Shown in pieces: positions 34,664 through 43,941 of a stretch of 64,000 nucleotides of DNA. Position 1 is the stretch's first letter, and each line of letters begins with the position of its first letter. Under the pieces are notes generated by a model, which made no database searches, was not told the DNA's origin, and saw nothing but the letters and a program-made list of their open reading frames with translations. Made by a program: the position numbers and the translations under genes. The stretch comes from Micromonospora radicis (GTDB lineage: Bacteria > Actinomycetota > Actinomycetes > Mycobacteriales > Micromonosporaceae): assembly GCF_003583405.1 (NCBI RefSeq), contig NZ_QXEC01000004.1, forward strand, positions 124,001-188,000, given 5' to 3'.

Positions 34664-35682
34664 TCACCTCCGATTGATGGCGAGCGGGTGTGGTTGGCCG
34701 GTCATGGCGGCCAGTGCGGTGGCGACTGCTTGCAGGTCGGCTTTGATGTAGGTGGTGGTGGCTGGGCCGGTGGAGTCGGTGTGTCCGGCGTAGGCGCGGG
34801 CGATGCCGTAGCCGTAATGGCGTTCGACCCAGGTTAGGGTGGTGTGGCGTAGCCAGTGGGTGGAGATGCCCTGGGCGGCCGCCCACGGCAGCTGTTCGCC
34901 GATGCGTTTCCACAGGTGGTCGTAGCGGCGGCTGGTGATCGGCCGACCGTTGCGGTAGCGCAACAGTCGGTCACTGGGCAATACCGCGCCACGGATGCGG
35001 GCGTGGTCGTCGAGGTGGGCGGCCAGGTCGAGGGTGACGGGTTGCCAGCGCAGGGTGGTGCCCTTCTCGGTTAGCCGCACCAGCCCGCGGCCGGTGTCCA
35101 GGTCGGCCAGTCGCAGCCCGAGTGCGCCGCCACGGCGGCAGGCGGTTTCGCTGTGCAGACGCAGCAGAAGAGCGTCGAGGATGACGTCGTTGCCGCTGGT
35201 CCGAGCAGCAAGGTTGATTTCCTCCAGTTCGTCGGGGGTCAGGGCGCGGCGGGTGCTAGGGAGTCGGCGGGGCTTGACCACCCGATGGGCAGGGCTGGCA
35301 GCGGGATCGATGAGCCCGTCGGCGATAGCCCGGTTGTAGATCGCCCGGGCAGCGGCGATCATCAGCTCACCGGCGTGCCGGCCACTGCGGCTGTTACGCC
35401 GCGACCGGGCGGTCGTCGCGGCCTGTCGCTGCATGGCCTCGATGTCGCTGGCCGCGTTTAACCGACGGTCACCCCAGGCGGCGGCCATCCGCTGCCAGTA
35501 GGTGTCGTACGTGCGGCGGGTGCCTGGCCCGGCCGCGGCGACAACCTGGGGCGCAGGTACTCGGCCAGTGTCGGCAGGCCCGGACCAGGCTCGGCCTGCA
35601 GATCGGCGAGGGTGACACCCAGATGGGCCAGCATCTGCCGCGCAGTAGCGACACGGGCGGGATCAGCCGACACGACGACCAC
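34664..35682 (-). pseudogene. tyrosine recombinase/integrase, disrupted by a 1-nt deletion
   Basis: The C-terminal frame (34664-35488 and upstream) has the catalytic residues of a phage-type integrase: Arg in ETACRRGGALGLRL, HxxR in ISTHWLRHTTL, His in AYAGHTD and Tyr in TTTYIKADL. The N-terminal SAM-like part (GTG at 35682, ARQMLAHLGVTLADLQAEP) is in another frame. The two would join naturally (TLAEYLRP then QVVAAAGPGTRRTYDTYW) if one more C were present in the CCCC run at 35548-35551. I therefore read a single-base deletion that inactivates the gene; a sequencing error is the alternative. It would have catalysed integration at the adjacent tRNA-Leu gene. Confidence 0.78.
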
Positions 35683-36145
35683 CGATCACCTGGGCGTGAA
35701 GGTCGGCCAGCAGCCACGCGACGCTACTGGCCGGATGGATCACCAGCAGATCATGGGAGACGATCGCGGCGAGCAGCAGCGGCTGTGCCGGAACGATCGC
35801 ACACATCTGCCGCACGCTGGCCGGTAACGGCAACTCCCCTCGGCTGCCCACCACCTGCTGGCCAGCTCGCACAGAGGTGATCACCAGCATGCCGCCGTGC
35901 GGGTGGACGTCGATACGGTGGCCCGCCGGCCAGCCCAGCGCGCCCAACAGGCCCCGTTCGCTCACCCGACCGGACCGGTCCGCACGCGCCATACCGATCA
36001 GCACCGAGTCCGGGGAAACGTCGGCAGTCGAATCTGGTGCGGGCAGCGCCGGCAGCGGCGCCGGACGGGGTCGCGGTCTGCCGGGAAGCGGTGCCGGAAT
36101 CAGCACGCCGATGAGCTGCTCACGGTCGCGGCCAGTTCGTGTCAT
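35663..36145 (-). CDS. hypothetical protein, AbrB/SpoVT-like, integrase partner
   Basis: A 160-residue protein overlapping the integrase start by about 20 bp, so translationally coupled. The middle (ARADRSGRVSERGLLGALGW, then HRIDVHPHGGMLVI) resembles a swapped-hairpin AbrB/MazE-type DNA-binding fold: a GRV-type strand followed by a short helix and a second strand. The Pro-rich N-terminus is probably disordered. Similar small proteins precede integrases in actinomycete elements and may regulate excision, but this is inferred from position. Confidence 0.55.
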   Translation of the reverse strand: MTRTGRDREQLIGVLIPAPLPGRPRPRPAPLPALPAPDSTADVSPDSVLIGMARADRSGRVSERGLLGALGWPAGHRIDVHPHGGMLVITSVRAGQQVVGSRGELPLPASVRQMCAIVPAQPLLLAAIVSHDLLVIHPASSVAWLLADLHAQVIGGRRVG

Positions 36146-36291
36146 GACCAGCCCAACCGCAAAACGCCGCTACGCGCCGACCGTGACGCACAGCCCACCG
36201 ATGCCCATGATCAGGTGTTATCGCAGGTATGCGGGCCCGATACCAGCACGGAATCGAATCTGGTTCATGCCTGGTGGAACTCCACCAAAAC

Positions 36292-36378
36292 TGGTGTCCG
36301 AGGGGGGACTTGAACCCCCACGCCCTATACGGGCACTAGCACCTCAAGCTAGCGCGTCTGCCATTCCGCCACCCGGAC
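36292..36378 (-). tRNA. tRNA-Leu (anticodon GAG)
   Basis: A class II tRNA. The acceptor stem GTCCGGG pairs with CTCGGAC. The anticodon stem CTAGC/GCTAG encloses TTGAGGT with anticodon GAG. A long variable arm (GCCCGTATAGGGC) and the T-arm GGGGGTTCAAGTCCCCC are present, and the CCA end is encoded at 36292-36294. Its 3' end is the integration target of the element that extends to 32015. Confidence 0.95.
36294..36308. repeat. tRNA-proximal attachment-site repeat
   Basis: The last bases of the tRNA-Leu gene (GTGTCCGAGGGGGGA), repeated exactly at 32015-32029. Confidence 0.65.
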
Positions 36379-36594
36379 TTGCCTTGTTCAGCCTACCGCG
36401 CCGACCTTGGTGGTCCACCACCGCAAGGCCGCCCTGCGGGCCGCACGGGGAGTTACTGTACACGCCGCAGGTGGATCATGCACATCGGCATTCGCTACCC
36501 GGCCCGACCGGTCCGACCCGGGAATCGCGCCGGTCGAACGCGGTGGCTGCGGGTCGGGTAGCGGTGGGGTGCGGGTACCCGGCAGCATGGCCGT

Positions 36595-38820
36595 GTGCCC
36601 CATGCCTCTCCTCTGACCGTCGCCCAGCAACGGGCTCTGGCGCTGCGCGGGGCGGGTAACCTTTCCGCCGCCCGTGACCTGCTGTCCGACGCGGTCGAGT
36701 CGGCCCGGCCGCCGTTCGGCAAGGATCATCCGGACGTGCTCAGCACCGCGCACCTGCTGGCCCGGCTGCACCGGGAGGCGGACGATCCGAGCGCCGCCCG
36801 CCGGGTGTTGGAGGAGGCGTTCGCCGCCGGTGAGCACCGGTGGCCGCACAGCGACCCGCTGATGTTGGCGTTGTCGTACGAGTTGGGGTCCGTCGCCGAC
36901 GAGCTGGGCAACCGACACGAGGCCCGCCGCAACTACAGCCGGGTCGCCGCCGCCGGGCCCGCGGTGCTCGGCGCCGACCACCCGGCGGTACGCGCCGCAC
37001 GCGAGTATCTCGGCGACGCCGCCCCGGCCGCCCCACCACCGCCTCCCGTCGTCGCCCCGCCGGCCTCGTCGGGGCCGCCCCCGCACCCGGCCCTGGCGGA
37101 GCCGACCGTGTCGTTGGCCGTGCTGTCGACGACCTGGCAGCCGCACGGCGCGACGGCGGTGGGACCGCCGCGGGTCCCGGTGTCACCCGCCGCGCCCCGC
37201 GTGCCACCGGCACCCCGGGTGCCACCGCCGCCCGGCACGCCGCCGGTGCCCCCACCCCCGGCCGTACCGCCCGTTGTGCCGCCGGTGCCGGGCACGCTGT
37301 CGGTGCCGCCGCCTCCGGCTGTGCCGCCGGTGCCGGGCATGCCGCCCGCCGTTGCGCCGATCCCGCCGCCTCCGGCCGCGCCGTCTGCCGCGCCGCCGAT
37401 CCCGCCGCCCCCGGCCGGGCTGTCCACCGCGCCGCCGATCTCGCCGCCACCGGCCGGGCTGTCCACCGCGCCGCCGATCTCGCCGCCACCGCCGCCACCG
37501 GGTGTGCCACCGGCACCGTCGGCGATTCCGCCGGCCGCTGTCGGTCCGCACGTGCCCGGCGTGCCGCCGGCTCCCCGAGTGCCGCCCGTGCCGCCGGCTC
37601 CCCGAGTGTCGCCCGTGGCGTCGTTGACCGGGCCGCCCGCTGGGTCGTTGACCGGGCCGCCCGCTGGGTCGTTGACCGGGGCGCCTGCTGGGTCGTTGAC
37701 CGGGGCGCCGGTGGCTCCGGCGCCGTCGACCGGTGTGCCGTCGGCGGCCGGTCCGGCGGCGGGATGGCAGGCACCCCGGCAGCGGGTGGCCGAGGACGAG
37801 ACCGGGGTGATGGTGGTACCGGCCGCCGACACTTCGGCGACGGTCGCCAGTGAATCGACGGCGCCGACGCATCCGGAGTGGGCGCAGCCGACGATCCGGG
37901 TCCAGCAGATCGGGCCGCTGTGGGAGGAGGAGTCGAGGCGCCCGGCTGGCACGCCGGACGCCGGCCTGCCACCGCCGGTGAGCGGCCCGTCGACCAGCGC
38001 ACCGCCGACCAGCGCACCGCCGGTCAGTGGGCTGCCCGTCAGTGGGCTGCCCGTCAGTGGGCTGCCCGTCAGTGGGCTGCCCGCCAGCGCGCCGCCCGTG
38101 AGTGGCCCACCCGTCAGCGCACCGCCGACCAGCGCGCCGCCGGTTCAGCCGTCGGTACTCGCCCCGGCGACCTGGGGGTCGGCCGGCGGGCCGCAGGGCG
38201 GTGGCGTGGCGGGCGGGCCGCCGCAGCACGGTGCGCTCGGCGGCGGGTACCCGCCGGGACCGGGACAGCCGGCCGCGCCGGTGTGGGCACAGCCCGGATC
38301 GGTGGTGCCGGGACGGCCCCCGGTAGCGCCGCCGTACCAGGGTGCGCTGGTGGTGCCCGCGACGGACCCGCCGCCGGCGCCGAACCGGTCGGCCGTCGTG
38401 GTGGCGGCGGTCGCGGTGGTGGTGGCCATCGCGGCGGTGGTCGGGGCGGGTGTGCTGCTGCTGGGCCGGCAGGGCGAGCCACCGGGGGTGCCCGGTCCGA
38501 CCGGGCCGAGTGCGTCCGAGCCGGTGGCGGCGGGCGCGCCGCCGACGGAACTGGAGCTGCGGGACGACTCGACCACGATCACGCTGACCTGGGCCGATCC
38601 GTCGGACGGTCTGGTGCCGTTCATGGTGGCCGGTGGGCGGGCCGGGCAGCCGCTCGGCGTACTGGCCACCGTGGAGCCGGGGCGGACGCGGTACACCGTG
38701 AACGGGCTGAGCGCGCGGGTGGACTACTGCTTCACCGTGCTCGCCGTCTACGGCACCGACCGATTCGCCACCTCCAGTCAGGTGTGCACCTCTCGGGAGG
38801 GCGACGGCGATCGGGACTGA
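36595..38820 (+). CDS. TPR, Pro-rich repeat, single-TM and FN3 domain protein
   Basis: A 741-residue protein. Residues 1 to about 145 form TPR-like helices (LSAARDLLSDAVESARPPFG, then DPSAARRVLEEAF). A long Pro/Ala/Gly-rich low-complexity region (about 145-590) contains tandem repeats: SLTGPPAG units (37621-37710) and SGLPV units (38023-38082). One membrane helix follows (AVVVAAVAVVVAIAAVVGAG, about 600-622). The C-terminal extracellular domain is FN3-like (TITLTWADPSDG, then YTVNGLSARVDYCFTVLAVY). It is the first gene of a surface cluster with an FN3 protein, MoxR, DUF58 and transglutaminase-fold genes. The GTG at 36595 has no obvious ribosome binding site. Confidence 0.75.
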   Translation: MPHASPLTVAQQRALALRGAGNLSAARDLLSDAVESARPPFGKDHPDVLSTAHLLARLHREADDPSAARRVLEEAFAAGEHRWPHSDPLMLALSYELGSVADELGNRHEARRNYSRVAAAGPAVLGADHPAVRAAREYLGDAAPAAPPPPPVVAPPASSGPPPHPALAEPTVSLAVLSTTWQPHGATAVGPPRVPVSPAAPRVPPAPRVPPPPGTPPVPPPPAVPPVVPPVPGTLSVPPPPAVPPVPGMPPAVAPIPPPPAAPSAAPPIPPPPAGLSTAPPISPPPAGLSTAPPISPPPPPPGVPPAPSAIPPAAVGPHVPGVPPAPRVPPVPPAPRVSPVASLTGPPAGSLTGPPAGSLTGAPAGSLTGAPVAPAPSTGVPSAAGPAAGWQAPRQRVAEDETGVMVVPAADTSATVASESTAPTHPEWAQPTIRVQQIGPLWEEESRRPAGTPDAGLPPPVSGPSTSAPPTSAPPVSGLPVSGLPVSGLPVSGLPASAPPVSGPPVSAPPTSAPPVQPSVLAPATWGSAGGPQGGGVAGGPPQHGALGGGYPPGPGQPAAPVWAQPGSVVPGRPPVAPPYQGALVVPATDPPPAPNRSAVVVAAVAVVVAIAAVVGAGVLLLGRQGEPPGVPGPTGPSASEPVAAGAPPTELELRDDSTTITLTWADPSDGLVPFMVAGGRAGQPLGVLATVEPGRTRYTVNGLSARVDYCFTVLAVYGTDRFATSSQVCTSREGDGDRD
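37621..37710 (+). repeat. 24-bp in-frame tandem repeat
   Basis: Three full 24-bp units and one partial unit of TCGTTGACCGGGCCGCCCGC plus TGGG encode SLTGPPAG repeats in the Pro-rich linker. Units 1 and 2 are identical; units 3 and 4 differ at a few bases. Confidence 0.9.
38023..38082 (+). repeat. 15-bp in-frame tandem repeat, four identical copies
   Basis: Four exact copies of GTCAGTGGGCTGCCC encode repeated VSGLP in the Pro-rich linker. Identity of all copies implies recent expansion or active slippage. Confidence 0.95.
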
Positions 38821-39027
38821 CCCGGTCGCGATTGTCCGGTCGCGGCCGGACGGTGGTGCTCGGACAGTAGTGGTCGGACACGCCGACGACACGCCACGCT
38901 GGGTGTCCATCGCCGGACGGTGCGGGTTCCCGGCGTCCGTAGCGTGACCATATGATGGCTCCCGGCTCAGGGGAGGGGTCGCCTTACGGGGGCGCCACCT
39001 GCCAGGACGACGGGAAGGCAGCCGGCT

Positions 39028-41649
39028 GTGGCGAGCATCGACGAGGCCGTTGAGACGCGCACGACCCGCTCCCGGTCGCGGCTGCGGGGTGGTCTGGTCA
39101 CCGTGGGTACGGTGCTGGCGCTGCTCGCGGCGATGGGGCTGACGGTGCTCGGCCTCGGCTCGGCGGACAACGCGGTGGCCAGCTACGACGCGAGTTCCTG
39201 GCTGTGGAGCGCGGCGCGTAGCGAGCTGGCCCGGGTCAACGGGGTGACCGCGCGGGTGGACACCCGGACGGAGGTGCCGGCGGCGCGTCGGCACCCGATG
39301 CAGGTCGTGCAGACCGACCGGGTGCTGGTGCTGCGGGATCTGCACACCGGCCAGATCAGCACGTTGGACCTGGCGACGTTGCAGATCACCGCGACCACGC
39401 CGACCGCGCCCGGGCTCGGGGTGAGCGTGGCGCTGCACGAGGACGCGGCGTTCGTGGTGGACGCGGTGCAGGGTGTGGTGCGGCAGCTGGACCCGCGGTC
39501 GTTGGCGCCGGTCGGCGAGCCGGTGCGGTATCCGCCGGGGATCACCGGCGGCACGTTCGACGGTGCGGGTCGGTTGTGGATCGCGGTGCCGACCGAGGGG
39601 ACGGTGTCGGCGATCACCCCGGCGCCGTTGCCGTCGGGCTCGGCGCCCGGTGCGGCGGTGAGCCCGAAGCAGGTCGAGACGCACGAGGTGGCCGAGCCGA
39701 GCCACGAGTTGGTGGTCTCCACGCTGGACGACGGTGTGGCGGTGCTGGATCGTACCGCCGGTGCGCTGGTCACGGTGGTGCGGGGCGCGGTGCGCCGGGC
39801 GGCGTTGGCGCAGACGTTGACCGGGCCGGGCACGCTGCCGGCGCGTACCAGTGGTCCGGTGGTGCCGGTGACGGTGGCCGGGCAGCGACAGGTGCACGCG
39901 GTCGCCGAGGGCGGTGAGGTGCGGTCGTTCACCGTGCCGGGGGAGGGCGACCGGCTCGGCGCCGCGGTCGCCTGGGCGGGCCGTTTCTACTGTGCCGACG
40001 ACGCGGCGGGCGTGGTGTACGCGTTCGACGCGGCGGGCCAGGTGGTGGAGACCATCCGGGGCAGGTGGAGCGGGCCGTTGGAGCTGGATGTGCGGGAGAA
40101 CCACCTGTTCATCAACGCGCCGGACGCGGCGACGGCCCGGGTGGTCAACGACCGGCACGAGGTGCGGGAGGTCGACAAGTACGCCAACGACGTGCTCGGT
40201 GGCGATCCTCCGGTGGAGCCTCCGCCGCCGCCCCCGCCGCCGAAGAAGCCGCAGGTCAGCAAGCCGGGCGCGCCGCGCAGCGTGACCGCGGCGGCCGGGG
40301 ACGCCCAGGCGCGGGTCAGTTGGCGACCGGCAGCGGCCAACGGCGCCCAGATCATCCGGTACGTGGTGGAGGGCGCCGGGCAGCGGCTGGAGGTCGGTGC
40401 GAACCAACGGTCGGTCCAGGTCACCGGGTTGACCAACGGGGAGACGTACAAGTTCTCGGTGCACGCGGTCAACGCCGAGGGCGCCGGCCCGTCCCGGCGC
40501 AGCAATCCGGTGACGCCGACGGCGGAGGTGCCGGATCCACCGGCCAGCGTCGCCGCCGAGGCGCGGGCGGACGGCACGGTGGAGGTGAGCTGGCCGGCGG
40601 CGAACGGGCAGGGCAACTCCATCGCCCGGTACGCGGTGACGGCCACCTCGGCCGGTACGAACGCCCCGGTCGGTGAGTCGACCGGTACCGAGTTGGTGAT
40701 CAAGGCCGGTGAGCTGGAGTACGGCACCCAGTACGCGTTCACGGTGGTGTCGGTCAACGACAAGGGCGCGGCGTCGGAGGCGTCGGCGGTCAGCGACACG
40801 GTGGTGCCGTTCACGGTGCCCGGTGAGCCGCTCGAACTGCGGGCGGGCACGGTGGCCGACCAGTCCGGGACGGTGGCGGTGCAGTGGGCGCCGGCACAGG
40901 CCAACGGCCGGCCGGTGACCGGGTACGTGGTCGAGGTGGGCGATCGGCGCAGCGAGGTCACCGACACCCGCACGACGCTGACCGGCCTCGGCGACGGGCA
41001 GAACGTCACGGTGCGGGTCCGCGCGGTCAACGAGGCCGGCGAGGGGCCGGAGGCGACGACGACGGCGCGGACGGTGGCGCCGCCACGGGTGACGGTGACC
41101 GGCTCGTCGGCGACCGCGACGGCGGTGACGGTGACGTTCACCGTGGACGCCGGGGGCGGGCAGGCGACCTGCACGTTGAGCCGGTCGGGTCAGCCGGCCA
41201 GGAGCGGGCCGTGTTCGAGCATCACGATGACCGGGTTGACGCCGGGCACCAACTACGGTTTCACCGTGACGGCGACCAACGCCGCGGGTTCGGGCACGGC
41301 GACCCGTGCCCAGCAGACGCAGGCGTTGTACGGCATCGCGACCTGTGTCAACGGCAGCGAGCCCGACCAGCGCACCTACTGTGACCGGGACCGCGACGGC
41401 CGAAACGGCAACGAGATCTTCTCGGTGCCCCGGCAGGACAACGACCGGCAGGTCGGCTGGGCGAGGCCGGGCACCCGGTTGCAGGCGCACTGCAAGATCC
41501 GGGGCGAGGAGGTGTACGCGTACGTCTACAACGACGACAAGCGCAGCACCTGGTGGGTACGGGTCGAGTACAGCGGGCGCAACTACATCCCGTGGGCCTG
41601 GTTGAACCTGGAGGGCGGCGACAACATCAACGTCCTGCCGACCTGCTGA
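39028..41649 (+). CDS. large extracellular fibronectin type III protein
   Basis: An 873-residue protein. The N-terminal membrane anchor is GGLVTVGTVLALLAAMGLTV (about 22-45). A beta-propeller-like region (about 60-385) has repeated short strands such as LDLATLQITATTPT and FDGAGRLWIAVPTEGTV. A Pro/Lys linker (PPPPPPPPKKPQ) is followed by four FN3-like domains (about 410-770; FN3 landmarks such as YVVEGAGQRL, NGETYKFSVHAVNAEG and YGTQYAFTVVSVN). A C-terminal SH3-like domain has paired Cys residues. I infer a cell-wall-facing adhesin or sensor. It lies 23 bp upstream of the MoxR gene and is probably in the same operon. Confidence 0.82.
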   Translation: MASIDEAVETRTTRSRSRLRGGLVTVGTVLALLAAMGLTVLGLGSADNAVASYDASSWLWSAARSELARVNGVTARVDTRTEVPAARRHPMQVVQTDRVLVLRDLHTGQISTLDLATLQITATTPTAPGLGVSVALHEDAAFVVDAVQGVVRQLDPRSLAPVGEPVRYPPGITGGTFDGAGRLWIAVPTEGTVSAITPAPLPSGSAPGAAVSPKQVETHEVAEPSHELVVSTLDDGVAVLDRTAGALVTVVRGAVRRAALAQTLTGPGTLPARTSGPVVPVTVAGQRQVHAVAEGGEVRSFTVPGEGDRLGAAVAWAGRFYCADDAAGVVYAFDAAGQVVETIRGRWSGPLELDVRENHLFINAPDAATARVVNDRHEVREVDKYANDVLGGDPPVEPPPPPPPPKKPQVSKPGAPRSVTAAAGDAQARVSWRPAAANGAQIIRYVVEGAGQRLEVGANQRSVQVTGLTNGETYKFSVHAVNAEGAGPSRRSNPVTPTAEVPDPPASVAAEARADGTVEVSWPAANGQGNSIARYAVTATSAGTNAPVGESTGTELVIKAGELEYGTQYAFTVVSVNDKGAASEASAVSDTVVPFTVPGEPLELRAGTVADQSGTVAVQWAPAQANGRPVTGYVVEVGDRRSEVTDTRTTLTGLGDGQNVTVRVRAVNEAGEGPEATTTARTVAPPRVTVTGSSATATAVTVTFTVDAGGGQATCTLSRSGQPARSGPCSSITMTGLTPGTNYGFTVTATNAAGSGTATRAQQTQALYGIATCVNGSEPDQRTYCDRDRDGRNGNEIFSVPRQDNDRQVGWARPGTRLQAHCKIRGEEVYAYVYNDDKRSTWWVRVEYSGRNYIPWAWLNLEGGDNINVLPTC

Positions 41650-41672
41650 CCCCCCAGCCGAGGAGCACCACC

Positions 41673-42668
41673 GTGAACAGCCAGGAACCGCTCACCCAGC
41701 AGGAGGTGCAGGGCTTCGCCGCCCTGGCCGCCCGGCTGGCCGAGAACGTCAACGCGGTGGTGCTCGGCAAACCGCAGGTGGTCCGGCTGGCGTTGACCGC
41801 GTTGTTCGCCCAGGGGCACGTGCTGCTGGAGGACGTGCCCGGAGTCGGTAAGACCACCCTGGCGCGGGCGATCGCGGCGACGGTGAAGGGGCAGTGGCGG
41901 CGGATCCAGTTCACCCCCGACCTGTTGCCGTCGGACGTCTCCGGGGTGACCATCTTCAACCAGGCCACCCGGGGCTTCGAGTTCCATCCGGGCCCGGTGT
42001 TCGCCAACATCGTCATCGCCGACGAGATCAACCGGGCGTCGCCGAAGACGCAGTCGGCGCTGCTGGAGGTGATGGAGGAGCGGACGGTCACCGTGGACGG
42101 GGTGCGGCATCCGGTGCCGCAGCCGTTCCTGGTGGTGGCGACGCAGAACCCGGTGGAGATGGACGGCACGTACCGGTTGCCGGAGGCGCAACTGGACCGG
42201 TTCCTGGTGAAGCTCTCCGTCGGTTACCCGGACGAGTCGGTGGAGGTGGAGGTGCTGCGTGGGGCCACGGTGCGGTCGCCCGAGGCGCTGGCAGCGGTCA
42301 CCGACACCGCGACCGTCGGGGAGATGGTCCGGATGGCGCTGCGGGTGCACATCGCCGAGCCGCTGTACGCGTACGCGGTGCGGCTGGCCGCGGCGACCCG
42401 CACCCATCCGCAGGTACGGGTCGGGGTGAGCCCCCGGGGCGTGATCGCGTTGACCCGGGCGGCGTGCGCGTACGCGCTGATCGACGGCCGAGGTTGGATC
42501 ATGCCGGAGGATCTGAAGGCGCTGACCGAACCGGTCTTCGCCCACCGGCTGCTGCTCACCCCCGACGCGCAGGTGCGCGGGGTGACCGCCGCGGACGTAC
42601 TGCGTCAGGCCGTCGCCTCGGTGCCGGTGCCGCTGCCGTCGGGCCAGCCGGCACCGGCACACTCCTGA
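41673..42668 (+). CDS. MoxR-family AAA+ ATPase
   Basis: A 331-residue AAA+ ATPase. Walker A is LLEDVPGVGKTTLA, Walker B is IVIADEINRASPKTQSALLE, and sensor 1 is FLVVATQNPVEMDGTYRLPE. MoxR ATPases act as chaperones for assembling metalloenzymes or surface proteins, often with DUF58/VWA partners such as the next gene. The GTG at 41673 follows GAGGAG; the longer frame from 41553 is out of register with the operon and rejected. It is cytoplasmic. Confidence 0.93.
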   Translation: MNSQEPLTQQEVQGFAALAARLAENVNAVVLGKPQVVRLALTALFAQGHVLLEDVPGVGKTTLARAIAATVKGQWRRIQFTPDLLPSDVSGVTIFNQATRGFEFHPGPVFANIVIADEINRASPKTQSALLEVMEERTVTVDGVRHPVPQPFLVVATQNPVEMDGTYRLPEAQLDRFLVKLSVGYPDESVEVEVLRGATVRSPEALAAVTDTATVGEMVRMALRVHIAEPLYAYAVRLAAATRTHPQVRVGVSPRGVIALTRAACAYALIDGRGWIMPEDLKALTEPVFAHRLLLTPDAQVRGVTAADVLRQAVASVPVPLPSGQPAPAHS

Positions 42669-42681
42669 CCGGCGGGTCGAC

Positions 42682-43941
42682 ATGCGGATCACCGCCCGGG
42701 GTACCGGTCTGCTCGCCGCCGCCGTGTTGCTGCTCGGCGCCGGTTTCCGGTTCGCGTACCCGGAGTTGACGGTGCTCGGTGCGGCGGCCGGCGGCGCCCT
42801 GGCGCTGGCGGTGGTGACCGCCGCGTGGCGGCCCCGGCTCCGGGTGCACCGGCAGGCGGACCCGGACCGGGTGGCCCGCGGCGAGCCGGCGGCGATGACG
42901 TTGACCGTCCGCAACGCGGGCCGGTTGCCGGCGGCGAGCCTGCTGGCCGTCGACCGGTGCGGCGAGCGCCCGGTGCCGGTACCGGTGCTGCGGCTGCGCC
43001 CGGGGGCGGACACCACGGTCCGCTACGACGTGCCGACCAGCCGTCGGGGCGTGGTGCCGGTGGGGCCGCTGCGGGTGACCCGCCGCGACCCGCTCGGCCT
43101 GGTCGTGTTGGCCCGCTCCTACGGCGACAGCGTGCCGGTCTGGGTGCACCCGCGGATCCATCCGCTGAGCGCGGTGCCCACCGGCGCCGGTCGCAGCCTC
43201 GACGGGCGGGTCGACGCGGTACCGCACGGCTCGATCACCTTCGACTCGTTGCGGGAGTACGTGGTCGGTGACGAGTTGCGGCGGGTGCACTGGCGGACCA
43301 GTGCCCGGGTCGGTGAGCTGATGGTGCGGGAGAACGTGGACACCAGCCTGCCGCGGATCGTGGTGCTGCTGGACAACCGGCTCGCCGCACATCCGGATCG
43401 GGTCGACGGGGTGGCCGAGTCGTTCGAGTCGGCGTGTGAGGCGGCGGCGTCGGTGATCACCGCGGCGGTGCGGGAGGACCTGCCGGTGGTGCTGCTCTTC
43501 GTCGCCGCCGAGACCGCGCCCGCCGGGGCGATCCGGCCGGTCGACCGGGCCGCATCCGCCGACTCGGCCCGGCCGGGCGGCCACGGCGGCGACGGGACCG
43601 GCCGGGGAGGTGTGGCGTCCGGCGGCGACGGCTCCGGTGCGCCGGTGGGGCCACTGGACCGGCTGGCCGCGGTGTCGTTGACCGGTGCGGGCACGCTGGC
43701 GGATGCGGCGGCGCGGCTGCGCCGGGATCGCCTCGGCGACACCCTGGTCGTGCTCACCGGGCCGGGCGGCCGGGACGACCTGGGGCACGTCGGCGCGCTG
43801 CGCGGGGCGTACCCGTCGGTGGTGGTGGGGGTGTTCGGCGCGGCGGAGCCGACGCCGCCGGGGGCCGCCGGCCTGGTGGTGGTGGACGTCGCCGACGGGG
43901 CGGCGTTCGCGGCCGAGTGGGACGGGGTACGCCGGTGGTGA
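42682..43941 (+). CDS. DUF58 domain protein
   Basis: A 419-residue protein with two N-terminal membrane helices (about 8-50), a beta-rich region, and the DUF58 core including DSLREYVVGDELRRVHWRTSARVGELMVRE, shown here across positions 43247-43336. A VWA-like part follows (RIVVLLDNR). The DUF58/MoxR/transglutaminase trio is conserved in many bacteria and is thought to function in surface or maturation processes. A Gly/Ser/Asp insertion at about 285-325 is lineage-specific. It overlaps the next gene by 4 bp. Confidence 0.92.
   Translation: MRITARGTGLLAAAVLLLGAGFRFAYPELTVLGAAAGGALALAVVTAAWRPRLRVHRQADPDRVARGEPAAMTLTVRNAGRLPAASLLAVDRCGERPVPVPVLRLRPGADTTVRYDVPTSRRGVVPVGPLRVTRRDPLGLVVLARSYGDSVPVWVHPRIHPLSAVPTGAGRSLDGRVDAVPHGSITFDSLREYVVGDELRRVHWRTSARVGELMVRENVDTSLPRIVVLLDNRLAAHPDRVDGVAESFESACEAAASVITAAVREDLPVVLLFVAAETAPAGAIRPVDRAASADSARPGGHGGDGTGRGGVASGGDGSGAPVGPLDRLAAVSLTGAGTLADAAARLRRDRLGDTLVVLTGPGGRDDLGHVGALRGAYPSVVVGVFGAAEPTPPGAAGLVVVDVADGAAFAAEWDGVRRW

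Larger units (their letters stand above)
32015..36308. mobile_element. decayed integrative element at tRNA-Leu(GAG)
   Basis: A 4.3-kb segment is bounded by a 15-bp direct repeat of the tRNA-Leu 3' end (GTGTCCGAGGGGGGA at 32015-32029 and at 36294-36308). The tRNA-proximal end carries a tyrosine recombinase pseudogene and its partner, the usual layout for actinomycete integrative elements that insert into the 3' end of a tRNA gene. Inside are an IS3 element, a small acidic gene and a truncated toxin-type gene. The integrase has a frameshift and no conjugation or replication gene is present, so the element is probably immobile. Confidence 0.65.

Noticed and set aside
38023..38082. CRISPR-like array
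   Set aside because: The repeats are contiguous, in frame, without spacers, and there are no cas genes; it is a coding tandem repeat.
37183..41490. 1,435-codon minus-strand ORF
   Set aside because: It lies opposite two well-supported surface-protein genes and has Arg/His-rich shadow composition with no domain.
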